A DNA stretch of 6,322 nt, from assembly GCA_035524095.1 (NCBI GenBank), contig DATKPK010000014.1:1-6322 (forward strand), in the 5' to 3' direction. Positions 1-6,322 of this stretch are shown here, one piece after another. Under the pieces are notes generated by a model. That model saw only the letters and a program-made list of their open reading frames with translations, did not search any database and was not told the origin of the DNA. Origin of the DNA: DATJUF01 sp035524095 (GTDB lineage: Bacteria; Desulfobacterota; Binatia; Binatales; Binataceae). How positions within the stretch are numbered: the stretch's first letter is position 1; each line of letters starts with the position of its first letter. The translations under genes were made by a program, and so were the position numbers.

Positions 1-1398
1 GTCGTGATTACAGTCCCGGCCTATTTCGATGATGGTCAGCGTCAGGCCACCCGTGATGCCGGCCGCCTTGCCGGACTCGATGTCGTGCGGCTCCTGAATG
101 AACCGACCGCCGCCTCGCTTGCCTATGGCCTGAATCAGCAGACCGAGGGACGCGTTGCTGTCTATGACTTTGGCGGCGGCACTTTCGATGTTTCGATTTT
201 GAATATCAAAGGCGGAATTTTCGAGGTGCTCGCTACCAATGGCGATACCCATCTGGGTGGCGACGACATCGATAGCGCTCTCACCGAAGCTTTATTGCCC
301 GAGTCGTTGCGTAATGACCGAGAGGCTTGGAGCCGTGTCCGTCACGCCGCGGAAGCTGCCAAGCAGGAGTTGAGCAAGAGTGAATCTGCCACGGTTGACA
401 TCAATCTGGATGGCGAACGGATTCACCGTATTATCAACCGCGCTGAAATCGGCCGCCTCGCTGCGCCACTGATTGATCGTACGCTGGAATGCTGCCGCCG
501 CGCACTCAGCGATGCGAGCCTTACTCCTGCCGATCTTAATGCGATCGTGCTCGTGGGCGGTTCGACCCGGATGCCGGTGGTACGCGAGCGCGTCAAGGAA
601 TTCTTCGGCCGTGCCCCGCTATGCTCACTTAACCCAGACGAAGTCGTCGCCTTGGGTGCCGCTGTCCAAGCCGGAGTTCTGATGGGCACACAGGGCGATA
701 TGCTCCTGCTTGACGTGGTTCCGCTGTCGCTCGGTATCGAGACGATGGGCGGTCTGCTTGAACGGCTGATTCATCGGAACACGACGATTCCGACGAGCGC
801 GACCGAGATGTTCACCACCTCGGCTGATAATCAGACCCACGTCGACGTGCATGTTCTGCAGGGCGAGCGCGAACTCGCGCGCGATTGCCGAAGCCTCGCG
901 CGCTTCAAGTTGGGGCCGCTGCAAGGCCAGCCTGCCGGAGTCCCTCGTGTCGAGGTCACTTTCCTCGTGGATGCTAACGGGATATTGAACGTGACAGCGC
1001 GCGATCAGCGTACTGGACGCGAGCATTCCGTCGACGTCAAGCCGAGTTATGGTCTCACCGATGACGCAATCGAGCAGATGCTCGAGGAGTCGATCGATCT
1101 GGGCGAGGAAGATGTTGAGCAGCGGCTGTTGATAGCTGCACGCAACGATGCGGATCAACTTTTGAACGCTCTGAGGCGTCAATTAGGTGAATATGCAGAC
1201 CTGATCAATGAGGCCGAGCGTGTAAAGATTGCTGAGGCGGTGGCGGGGCTCGAAGCCGCATATCAGAGAGAGGATCGCGAGTTAATCGGACGGCTGGTGG
1301 AAGAATTGAACGAGATTACGACACCCTTCGCCGAGCGGATCATGGATCATGCGATCAAACTGGCGCTCGAAAAAAAGTCTATCGAGGAGCTTGCTTGA
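1..1398 (+). CDS. hscA: Fe-S cluster assembly Hsp70 chaperone HscA (5' partial)
   Basis: This is a specialised Hsp70 ATPase that, with co-chaperone HscB, helps release Fe-S clusters from scaffold IscU in the cytoplasm. The frame is open from base 1 and gives 465 residues ending in TGA. About 145 N-terminal residues are missing, judging from E. coli HscA (616 aa). Visible residues 1-25 hold the VITVPAYFDD segment of the ATPase domain. Residues 54-63 are the phosphate-2 motif VYDFGGGTFD, and 182-191 the adenosine motif IVLVGGSTRM. The interdomain linker and start of the substrate-binding beta domain (LLLDVVPLSLGIE) lie at 235-247. The segment KPSYGLTD and a helical lid follow. The HscA assignment over DnaK rests on HscA-like wording (VPAYFDD, SLARFKL, KPSYGLTD), a short C-terminus without DnaK's acidic tail, and iscX next door. 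It is probably co-transcribed with iscX. No frameshift is seen. The first GTG (base 4) is internal, not a start. Confidence 0.95.
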   Translation, partial: VVITVPAYFDDGQRQATRDAGRLAGLDVVRLLNEPTAASLAYGLNQQTEGRVAVYDFGGGTFDVSILNIKGGIFEVLATNGDTHLGGDDIDSALTEALLPESLRNDREAWSRVRHAAEAAKQELSKSESATVDINLDGERIHRIINRAEIGRLAAPLIDRTLECCRRALSDASLTPADLNAIVLVGGSTRMPVVRERVKEFFGRAPLCSLNPDEVVALGAAVQAGVLMGTQGDMLLLDVVPLSLGIETMGGLLERLIHRNTTIPTSATEMFTTSADNQTHVDVHVLQGERELARDCRSLARFKLGPLQGQPAGVPRVEVTFLVDANGILNVTARDQRTGREHSVDVKPSYGLTDDAIEQMLEESIDLGEEDVEQRLLIAARNDADQLLNALRRQLGEYADLINEAERVKIAEAVAGLEAAYQREDRELIGRLVEELNEITTPFAERIMDHAIKLALEKKSIEELA

Positions 1399-1464
1399 GT
1401 CTCGTAAGTGGCTGGATTTCAAAAGAATTGGAGCTTTAGATCGTCTTAGCCGGACAGCGTTAAT

Positions 1465-1468
1465 GAGG
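1465..1468 (+). promoter_or_regulatory. Ribosome binding site of iscX
   Basis: GAGG sits 8 bases before the ATG at 1477. It supports that start, which also gives the usual IscX N-terminus (MGLKW). Confidence 0.6.
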
Positions 1469-1476
1469 CAATAGCG

Positions 1477-1695
1477 ATGGGACTTAAGTGGGAAGATGCA
1501 GAGGAGCTTGCAGAAGTGCTGGCCGAAAACCATCCGGGGCTGGACCCGCTGGACGTACGATTTACCGATTTGCGCCAATGGGTCATTGACCTCGACGAGT
1601 TTGACGACAGTCGCGACGGCTCCAGTGAAGGCAAGTTAGAAGCGATCCAGATGGCTTGGGTTGAAATTTATAAGGAAAACAGCGACGACGACTGA
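1477..1695 (+). CDS. iscX: Fe-S cluster assembly protein IscX
   Basis: This is a small acidic protein of the ISC system. In E. coli IscX (YfhJ) binds IscS and iron and is proposed to regulate cluster assembly or act as an iron adaptor. The 72-residue product matches the family along its whole length (E. coli 66 aa). It has an N-terminal MGLKWEDAEEL helix, the hallmark DPLDVRFTDLRQWVIDL around residues 23-39, an acidic FDD segment, and the C-terminal helix LEAIQMAWVEIYKE. The many Asp and Glu residues, including the terminal DDD, fit the acidic iron-binding face described for the family. It lies 78 bases after hscA and is probably in the same transcript. The ferredoxin gene that sits between hscA and iscX in E. 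coli is absent from this gap. Confidence 0.96.
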   Translation: MGLKWEDAEELAEVLAENHPGLDPLDVRFTDLRQWVIDLDEFDDSRDGSSEGKLEAIQMAWVEIYKENSDDD

Positions 1696-1767
1696 ATCCG
1701 TCGTGGTTACGTTACGTCTATAGTCATGCAAGGTGGAGGGGCCGAGGGCGATGATGAGGAATGACGA

Positions 1768-1773
1768 GGGAGG
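1768..1773 (+). promoter_or_regulatory. Strong Shine-Dalgarno of the 197-aa protein gene
   Basis: GGGAGG lies 4 bases before the ATG at 1778 and decides between several in-frame starts. GTG at 1733 has only a weak AAGG upstream. ATG at 1751 has GGAGGGG about 9 bases upstream and remains a credible alternative. ATG at 1754 is less likely. Confidence 0.55.
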
Positions 1774-1777
1774 CAAG

Positions 1778-2371
1778 ATGCAAGAAAAGGAAACGTTAGA
1801 CGAGAGATTGCCAGGGCTCTTTGAGCCCGACACCCTCTTGCCAATCCAGTATTTTGAGGCGATGCGCCGCAAGCATCTGCTTGAGGGCGAGAAGCGCTTG
1901 GTGCTCAGCGTTCTCGAAGATGCTGTCGAATGCTTCATGAAATGTATCGACTCGGCGACCAATAAGGGCCAACGCCTTTATCGTGACGCTGATGAGTGGA
2001 TCAGTCTGGAGGACAAACAGTGGGTTTTCTCCTTCGATAACGTTTGCGACATGCTCGATATCAATCCCGAGTATATGCGGCGTGGTCTGAAGGGATGGAA
2101 GGAACGCAAGCTGATTGCGATGCAGCGGGCAGCGGAAGCTCGCGCCCAGGCTGTAGCCGCCGCGTTGGCTGCCGAAGATGGCGACGCGCCAACCAGCGTG
2201 AGCGCCGATGGTGAGTTAACCACGCCTGTCAGCACCGCCGCCGAGGGTACGGCTGCTAATGCGACTGCATCACGGATTACGGCGTTCACACCACGGCCGG
2301 CCGATCGCAAGACCGGATCGCTCGCGCCGATCCGTCCCGCGAGTCAGCTTCTGCGAAAAGCCCGGGCCTGA
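1778..2371 (+). CDS. Uncharacterised protein downstream of iscX
   Basis: I do not recognise a named family. The chosen ATG gives 197 residues; ATG at 1751 would add 9 and GTG at 1733 would add 15. Residues 1-120 look globular and charged, with a helical stretch around 22-60 (LPIQYFEAMRR, then EKRLVLSVLEDAVECFMKC). After it comes a Trp/Phe-rich section ending in FSFDNVCDMLDINPEYMRRG at 84-103. That last part could form a helix-turn-helix-like pair, which is inference only. Residues 120-197 are a low-complexity Ala/Thr/Ser/Pro tail, probably disordered, ending in basic LLRKARA. There is no signal peptide, membrane segment or metal motif. It starts 82 bases after iscX on the same strand, so it may share the ISC transcript, although it is not a known ISC component. 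Its strong ribosome binding site and structured N-terminal half make it a likely real gene. Confidence 0.78.
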   Translation: MQEKETLDERLPGLFEPDTLLPIQYFEAMRRKHLLEGEKRLVLSVLEDAVECFMKCIDSATNKGQRLYRDADEWISLEDKQWVFSFDNVCDMLDINPEYMRRGLKGWKERKLIAMQRAAEARAQAVAAALAAEDGDAPTSVSADGELTTPVSTAAEGTAANATASRITAFTPRPADRKTGSLAPIRPASQLLRKARA

Positions 2372-2689
2372 TGAGCCAGCGGCTCCGCCGCCGAAGCTCC
2401 TCCTTCAGCACAACGAGCAATCTGCCCTAGCTCTCTCCCTCTTAGCCGAGGGAGAGAGCTAGTAGGCCAAATCAATGGGATATGGGTCTGCCCAATTCGC
2501 TTGACTGAATCGTTCCCTTTTCACCCCTCTCTAATCCGCTCGGGAGACGCGCCGAAACTTTACTAATGACCAAAATCGGTCGAGTATTGGGCATGCGACC
2601 TTTACTGTAGTTCCGGCGATTCCAGCCATAATCAAGATGATTGCTACGGTTCCCGCAAACTTCTCCGCATTAATGGCGTAACCAGGTTC
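2372..2689. other. Convergent intergenic region without a confident gene
   Basis: These 318 bases separate two converging genes. They hold a small hairpin right after the left stop codon (arms GAGCC and GGCTC, 2373-2385), a perfect 15-bp inverted repeat (2427-2462), and on the - strand an in-frame continuation of the synthase frame past its stop (2531-2689). I see no tRNA, convincing promoter, or T-rich intrinsic terminator. Confidence 0.7.
2427..2462. repeat. Perfect 15-bp inverted repeat; possible bidirectional terminator or REP-like element
   Basis: The arm CTAGCTCTCTCCCTC (2427-2441) and its exact reverse complement (2448-2462) flank a 6-base loop, TTAGCC. The position between two converging genes suits a shared transcription end. 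Neither side has the T-tract of a standard intrinsic terminator: the + side continues TAGGCCAAAT and the - side GGCAGATTGC. The CTCTCCC/GGGAGAG core also resembles dispersed palindromic elements seen between genes in many bacteria, so a repeat element is an alternative. The hairpin is certain; its role is inferred. Confidence 0.75.
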
Positions 2690-5600
2690 CTATTCGACCT
2701 TCGCTACTAATTTAGATTCAAAGACCCCATGGGATCCTGCGGCTGGTTGTAAATACGGTTGTAACGCCTTTGCAAGTGAATCGACGAATTGTTCCTGCAG
2801 CATGGTTGAATGAGCACCCTCAACATCGAGGCAAATGACTTGAGGCGCGAAAGCATTCCAGCCGAACGTCTCATCGGCGTAAATTTCCCGATAGGGCGTT
2901 TCATCCCCTTCGCCCACCTTCGCGCGCACCAGCACTACCAATAAATTTGCCAGTCGTTTCGGCGTATAGCATGCCTGCAGGCAGTCATAGATTTGACGCA
3001 CGCTGAGTTCCGGCACGAACCTTGGCCACGGCAGCCGCCCTATCAGCACCCGGCGCAACAATTTAAACCGTACTCCTACCCACCATTTGCTACTGCGTTC
3101 CGAAACTTCCCACAGAAACGCGGTCGTCATTTTTTGTGAGACCGCAGCGGCAATCAGCAGCGTGCGCTTCAACAGCCCCCCCGGGCTTTCCACGGCATGC
3201 GCTACAGCTTCCCTCAGTCGACCGATGCGTTGTTCCCCAAGACCATACCGCTCAATTGCTTTCGGCGCCGCAGCTTCCAGCAATGCCAGGAGTTGAACAG
3301 TTTCACCGGCTTGAGTGAGCTGCCAAGCCATTTCGTAGGCGATCACGCCGCCTGCACACAATCCGGCTAGAAGGTAGGGACCATGCGGCTGCTTTTTGCG
3401 GATCTCTTCAAGATAGTACGCCGCCAACTCCTCCATCGTTGAATGGGGTAGCGGAACGCGCGCGAAGCGACGCGGCTGGATCGCGATGACAGCCAGATCC
3501 TTCGGCATCCGGTTGGCTAAGTTTAAATAGAGTAAGGTTCCACCCTCACCATCGTGCACGATGAAAAGACTACGAGGGCCTCCGCGTCTCAGCTCAATCA
3601 GTGATTCCGACTTCGGCAGGGAATTCGGGGGATCAATCTGTGGTCTTGATCCTGGCGTTCCGTTCGAGCCCGTTGACGATTTGACTGTAACCGCTGGTGC
3701 GGCGTCATCACGAATTCGTTCCGCGAGCTTTTCAATCGTCGGGATCTCAAAGACCGAAGCCGGATTAAGTTGGAGTCCGTAGGTCTGCTTTATTTTCGCG
3801 AACAGCCGGACAGCCGTGAGCGATTGGCCGCCCATGTCGAAGAAATTGCTCTGCGGTGTCAGGGAATCGGCGCCCAGTAATTCCTGCCACCATTCAGCTA
3901 GTTTGCGCTCGATTTCGTCCCGCATTACTTCGTCGTTGGGCGATCCAACTGCGGCCTTCCGGGCTGTCCGGTGGGGCCACGCAGCTTGCGCGTAGGCGCC
4001 AAAATCCGACGGAAAAGCGACGACGTTAGGCGCCCGTACGCCGGCGAGCACTTTGAGAAAGGCCGCGGCGCCCTCGGTCGAAATGAAACTGTCGCGCGGT
4101 CGTTCGCCTTGATTCGGCCTGGCAAATGTTGGAAGGGCCACGCCAGCGGGTTTCGTCCGCGCGGCTAATCTGAAGCCATTCTCAACGCGCCGCATCATGA
4201 ATTCGCGAATCTCGATCAGATTATTGCCGTCTTCGTCGAGAATGTCGGCATCAAAAGCCACCACCGGTTCGTCCGCAGAGGCGCCCTCTTGGATGCGAAG
4301 GTAACTGTAGAAGCGCGACGGCAGCCGGCGATTCACCGCGATCCGTCCGTAGCTCATCGGAACGTAGGCGCGACTTCGGCTCTCATAGTCAGGGATCAGA
4401 AACAGTGCGGCGCCGGTCGCCATATCAAGCAGAGCGGGATGAAGCTGATGGCTGTTGAGGTCGCCGTGAAATTCCGCTGCCAGCTCAATCGTGGCTAACG
4501 CTTCATCACGGCCAAAGTTGATGCTCTCAAGCGCGTTCCAGCGCGGGCCGAAATTGAAAAAGCCCTCCTGCAAGCGATTTTGACGATGAGTAAAAATCAG
4601 TTCACGATCGCCACATCGTCGCCGCAGCGCAGTTAAGTCATTCACGGCAGGCATGTGGTTGCATTCAAGCGTCACGTGCGCCGACGCGGTTTCCTGCCAA
4701 CCGGCTTCGGTTTGGACTGCCGCGGCGAATTGATATTCGTCGCCGTTGCGGCGCAACGTAGTGCGCACGCGTTTAGTGATGCCCGGTGCGATCTCCAATG
4801 GTAGCTTGAATTGGAGGTCGCGAATCTTGATGCGCTCGCCAGCGAAAAGCTTCCGCGCTGCATGCTGAATCATCTCGACGTAACCAGTGCCTGGGAAAAG
4901 ACCGGTCCCGTCGAGCATCCGATGCTCGCCGACAATCCAATCATTTGCGAGGTTCAGTGTGATTTCAGCAGCAACTTCGGACGGGTTCGAACCGTCGTCT
5001 CGATGATTTCCGGTTGCGGCCGCCGATCCTTCACGATCGGTGGCCATTCCTACGTCGCGCCAACGCGGAAATTGAAGCGCGATAATGGGGTATGGCGTAT
5101 CACCTGATCGCGCTTGCGCAAACGAGTTGAGAAAGGCGTTGGCGGCGGCGTAGTCTGCTTGACCCGCTGGAGTAACGACCGAACTGATTGAAGAACAGAG
5201 AATCATATAATCGAGCGGTTCGTTTCCGAAAACGCGCTCAACCACCAGAGTTCCACGGACCTTGGGCGCAAGCACTGCGGCTGCATCGGATGCCGATTTG
5301 GTTAATATAGGCCCATCACTGATCACACCCGCAGCATGGATTACGCTCGTGAGCGCGCCAAATTCACTGTGGATCGCGTCTGATGCCGCGCGCATCGATG
5401 ATTCATCGGTGACGTCGGCGGCGATGGTCATCACTCGTGAGCCGATGCGCTCGATAGCTTCGATCTTCCGCAGCGTGGCCGCTAAGCTATCGCCACTCTC
5501 GATTAGCCGTGGCCATTCATTACGAGGCGGCAGGGCACTGCGTCCAAGCAATACGACGCGGGCTTGCGACTTATGCGCGATTGCTTCAGCTAGCGCAAGG

Positions 5601-6322
5601 CCGATACCACCGAGACCTCCAGTGATCAAATGCACCGCGCCATCGCGCAGTTTGATCGGCTCGTTCAGCGAAGTCAGCGGTTCATAACTTCGCACGAAGC
5701 GCCGTCCACGCCGGTAAGCGACCGGCGAGTCACTGGAATCGCTGTCGAGTTCCGCGATCACTTGTCGTGCGGTATCGGCGATCGCGCGGTCGCGATTCCC
5801 GTTCGATGCTGTCACAGACGATGGCATCGCGACATCGACGTGAACGCATTGCAAGTCCGGGAGTTCCTTGGGGATCACACCACACGGTCCCGCGAGCAGC
5901 GCACACTCCGGACGCTCGCATCGCTCACCTCCAGGGTTTAGAAGCTGGTTGGAGCAAATCGCCAAACGGCATCCAGCCGCAGCGTCGACTTCCACTCCAA
6001 AGGCCTGCGCAAAATAGAGGAGGCTCCAAAAACTCGACGCTGCCGTTTTGTCGAGTTCATTCAGCTCGTCACCCGCACGAATCGGAGCGAGGACACTCCA
6101 GAAATGGAGAATTCGACGCGGGATTGACCCATCCGCTCGCATCGCCGCAACCAGTTCATCGTAGTCTGCGCGATTCGACGGATTAATTTCGATTTCGCCG
6201 CTATTGTAGCGACCGAAGGTCTCACCGGCGCGTACGATAGTCACCGTCTCGCTGCGATCTCGAAGGATCGAAGCCGCGCGATCCCCCAGCCCTTGCGCAT
6301 CCGCAAAAATCAGCCACGGCCC
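2690..6322 (-). CDS. Type I polyketide synthase, C-terminal part: KR-DH-ACP-TE (5' partial)
   Basis: This is the C-terminal 1210 residues of a multimodular synthase. The frame is open through the right edge, which begins in GPWLIFAD, the start of a KR spectator subdomain, so the GTG at 6244 is not the true start. Visible residues 1-225 are the spectator half. The catalytic KR (229-410) has TGGLGGIG (234-241), Lys354, Ser378, Tyr391 and Asn395. Asp336 matches the last Asp of the LDD motif and no A-type Trp is present, which suggests B-type reduction. The DH (about 460-721) has His467 in HRMLDGTGLFPG and Asp633 in HPALLD. A linker leads to the ACP (796-871), with phosphopantetheine Ser834 in DMGGQSL. 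A Pro/Ser-rich linker joins the TE (918-1192), with GLCAGG (Cys989), Glu1016 and His1171. KS, AT and any further modules would lie beyond 6322. No ER is visible, so an enoyl product is expected. The chemical product cannot be told. The stop is TAG. Confidence 0.95.
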   Translation of the reverse strand, partial: GPWLIFADAQGLGDRAASILRDRSETVTIVRAGETFGRYNSGEIEINPSNRADYDELVAAMRADGSIPRRILHFWSVLAPIRAGDELNELDKTAASSFWSLLYFAQAFGVEVDAAAGCRLAICSNQLLNPGGERCERPECALLAGPCGVIPKELPDLQCVHVDVAMPSSVTASNGNRDRAIADTARQVIAELDSDSSDSPVAYRRGRRFVRSYEPLTSLNEPIKLRDGAVHLITGGLGGIGLALAEAIAHKSQARVVLLGRSALPPRNEWPRLIESGDSLAATLRKIEAIERIGSRVMTIAADVTDESSMRAASDAIHSEFGALTSVIHAAGVISDGPILTKSASDAAAVLAPKVRGTLVVERVFGNEPLDYMILCSSISSVVTPAGQADYAAANAFLNSFAQARSGDTPYPIIALQFPRWRDVGMATDREGSAAATGNHRDDGSNPSEVAAEITLNLANDWIVGEHRMLDGTGLFPGTGYVEMIQHAARKLFAGERIKIRDLQFKLPLEIAPGITKRVRTTLRRNGDEYQFAAAVQTEAGWQETASAHVTLECNHMPAVNDLTALRRRCGDRELIFTHRQNRLQEGFFNFGPRWNALESINFGRDEALATIELAAEFHGDLNSHQLHPALLDMATGAALFLIPDYESRSRAYVPMSYGRIAVNRRLPSRFYSYLRIQEGASADEPVVAFDADILDEDGNNLIEIREFMMRRVENGFRLAARTKPAGVALPTFARPNQGERPRDSFISTEGAAAFLKVLAGVRAPNVVAFPSDFGAYAQAAWPHRTARKAAVGSPNDEVMRDEIERKLAEWWQELLGADSLTPQSNFFDMGGQSLTAVRLFAKIKQTYGLQLNPASVFEIPTIEKLAERIRDDAAPAVTVKSSTGSNGTPGSRPQIDPPNSLPKSESLIELRRGGPRSLFIVHDGEGGTLLYLNLANRMPKDLAVIAIQPRRFARVPLPHSTMEELAAYYLEEIRKKQPHGPYLLAGLCAGGVIAYEMAWQLTQAGETVQLLALLEAAAPKAIERYGLGEQRIGRLREAVAHAVESPGGLLKRTLLIAAAVSQKMTTAFLWEVSERSSKWWVGVRFKLLRRVLIGRLPWPRFVPELSVRQIYDCLQACYTPKRLANLLVVLVRAKVGEGDETPYREIYADETFGWNAFAPQVICLDVEGAHSTMLQEQFVDSLAKALQPYLQPAAGSHGVFESKLVAKVE

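Noticed and set aside
625..1182. 185-codon open frame on the - strand
   Set aside because: It is entirely antisense to the well-supported hscA frame and shows no family resemblance.
1719..1724. TATAGT resembling a -10 promoter box before the 197-aa protein gene
   Set aside because: No acceptable -35 hexamer lies at 16-18 bases upstream, so a separate promoter is not supported.
2259..2462. 67-codon + strand frame overlapping the end of the 197-aa protein and the palindrome
   Set aside because: It is an out-of-frame shadow with Arg/Pro-rich composition, and its end is set by the palindrome.
2567..2582. Small inverted repeat GACC-AAAATC-GGTC as a terminator of the synthase gene
   Set aside because: The stem is only 4 bp and has no T-tract in the needed orientation; this is expected by chance.
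5262..5687. 141-codon open frame on the + strand, with others at 5630-5941 and 5767-6186
   Set aside because: They lie antisense to the KR and spectator coding region, have Ser/Arg/Pro-rich shadow composition, and no recognisable domain or ribosome binding site.
6242..6244. GTG as start codon of the synthase
   Set aside because: The frame stays open to the window edge, and the 26 residues before it form the conserved start of the KR spectator fold (GPWLIFAD...). The gene is truncated by the window.
1..6322. CRISPR arrays, tRNA or rRNA genes, insertion sequences
   Set aside because: No spaced direct repeats, cloverleaf, rRNA segments, transposase motifs or terminal inverted repeats were seen.

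Overview
The window reads as chromosomal DNA from a moderately GC-rich, Gram-negative-type bacterium. The evidence is the tail of an ISC iron-sulfur cluster operon of the proteobacterial kind: an HscA-type Hsp70 followed by IscX. No rRNA or other taxonomic marker is present. An uncultured soil or sediment lineage related to deltaproteobacteria is a guess from gene content and protein style, not a demonstrated assignment.

Layout: two blocks of genes converge on a 318-base intergenic region. On the + strand, from the left edge, are the C-terminal three quarters of hscA (cut by the window start), iscX 78 bases later, and then a 197-residue protein of unknown function with a strong ribosome binding site. 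On the - strand, the right 57% of the window is one continuous reading frame. It is the C-terminal 1210 residues of a multidomain type I polyketide synthase whose N-terminus lies beyond the right edge. The intergenic region contains a perfect 15-bp inverted repeat and, just after the synthase stop codon, an in-frame stretch encoding a hydrophobic segment.

How the genes work: HscA and IscX act in assembly and delivery of Fe-S clusters from the IscU scaffold. The ferredoxin gene usually found between them is absent here. The synthase end carries, in order, the KR spectator subdomain, ketoreductase, dehydratase, carrier protein and thioesterase. It would therefore reduce a beta-keto group, dehydrate it, and release the chain as an acid, ester, amide or ring. 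No enoylreductase is visible. The ISC block and the synthase are on opposite strands, and nothing visible links them functionally.

The points most worth a second look are the thioesterase, where Cys and Glu occupy the usual Ser and Asp catalytic positions, and the KR-before-DH domain order. Also notable are the dehydratase motif changes, the intergenic palindrome, the missing fdx, and the uncharacterised protein after iscX.
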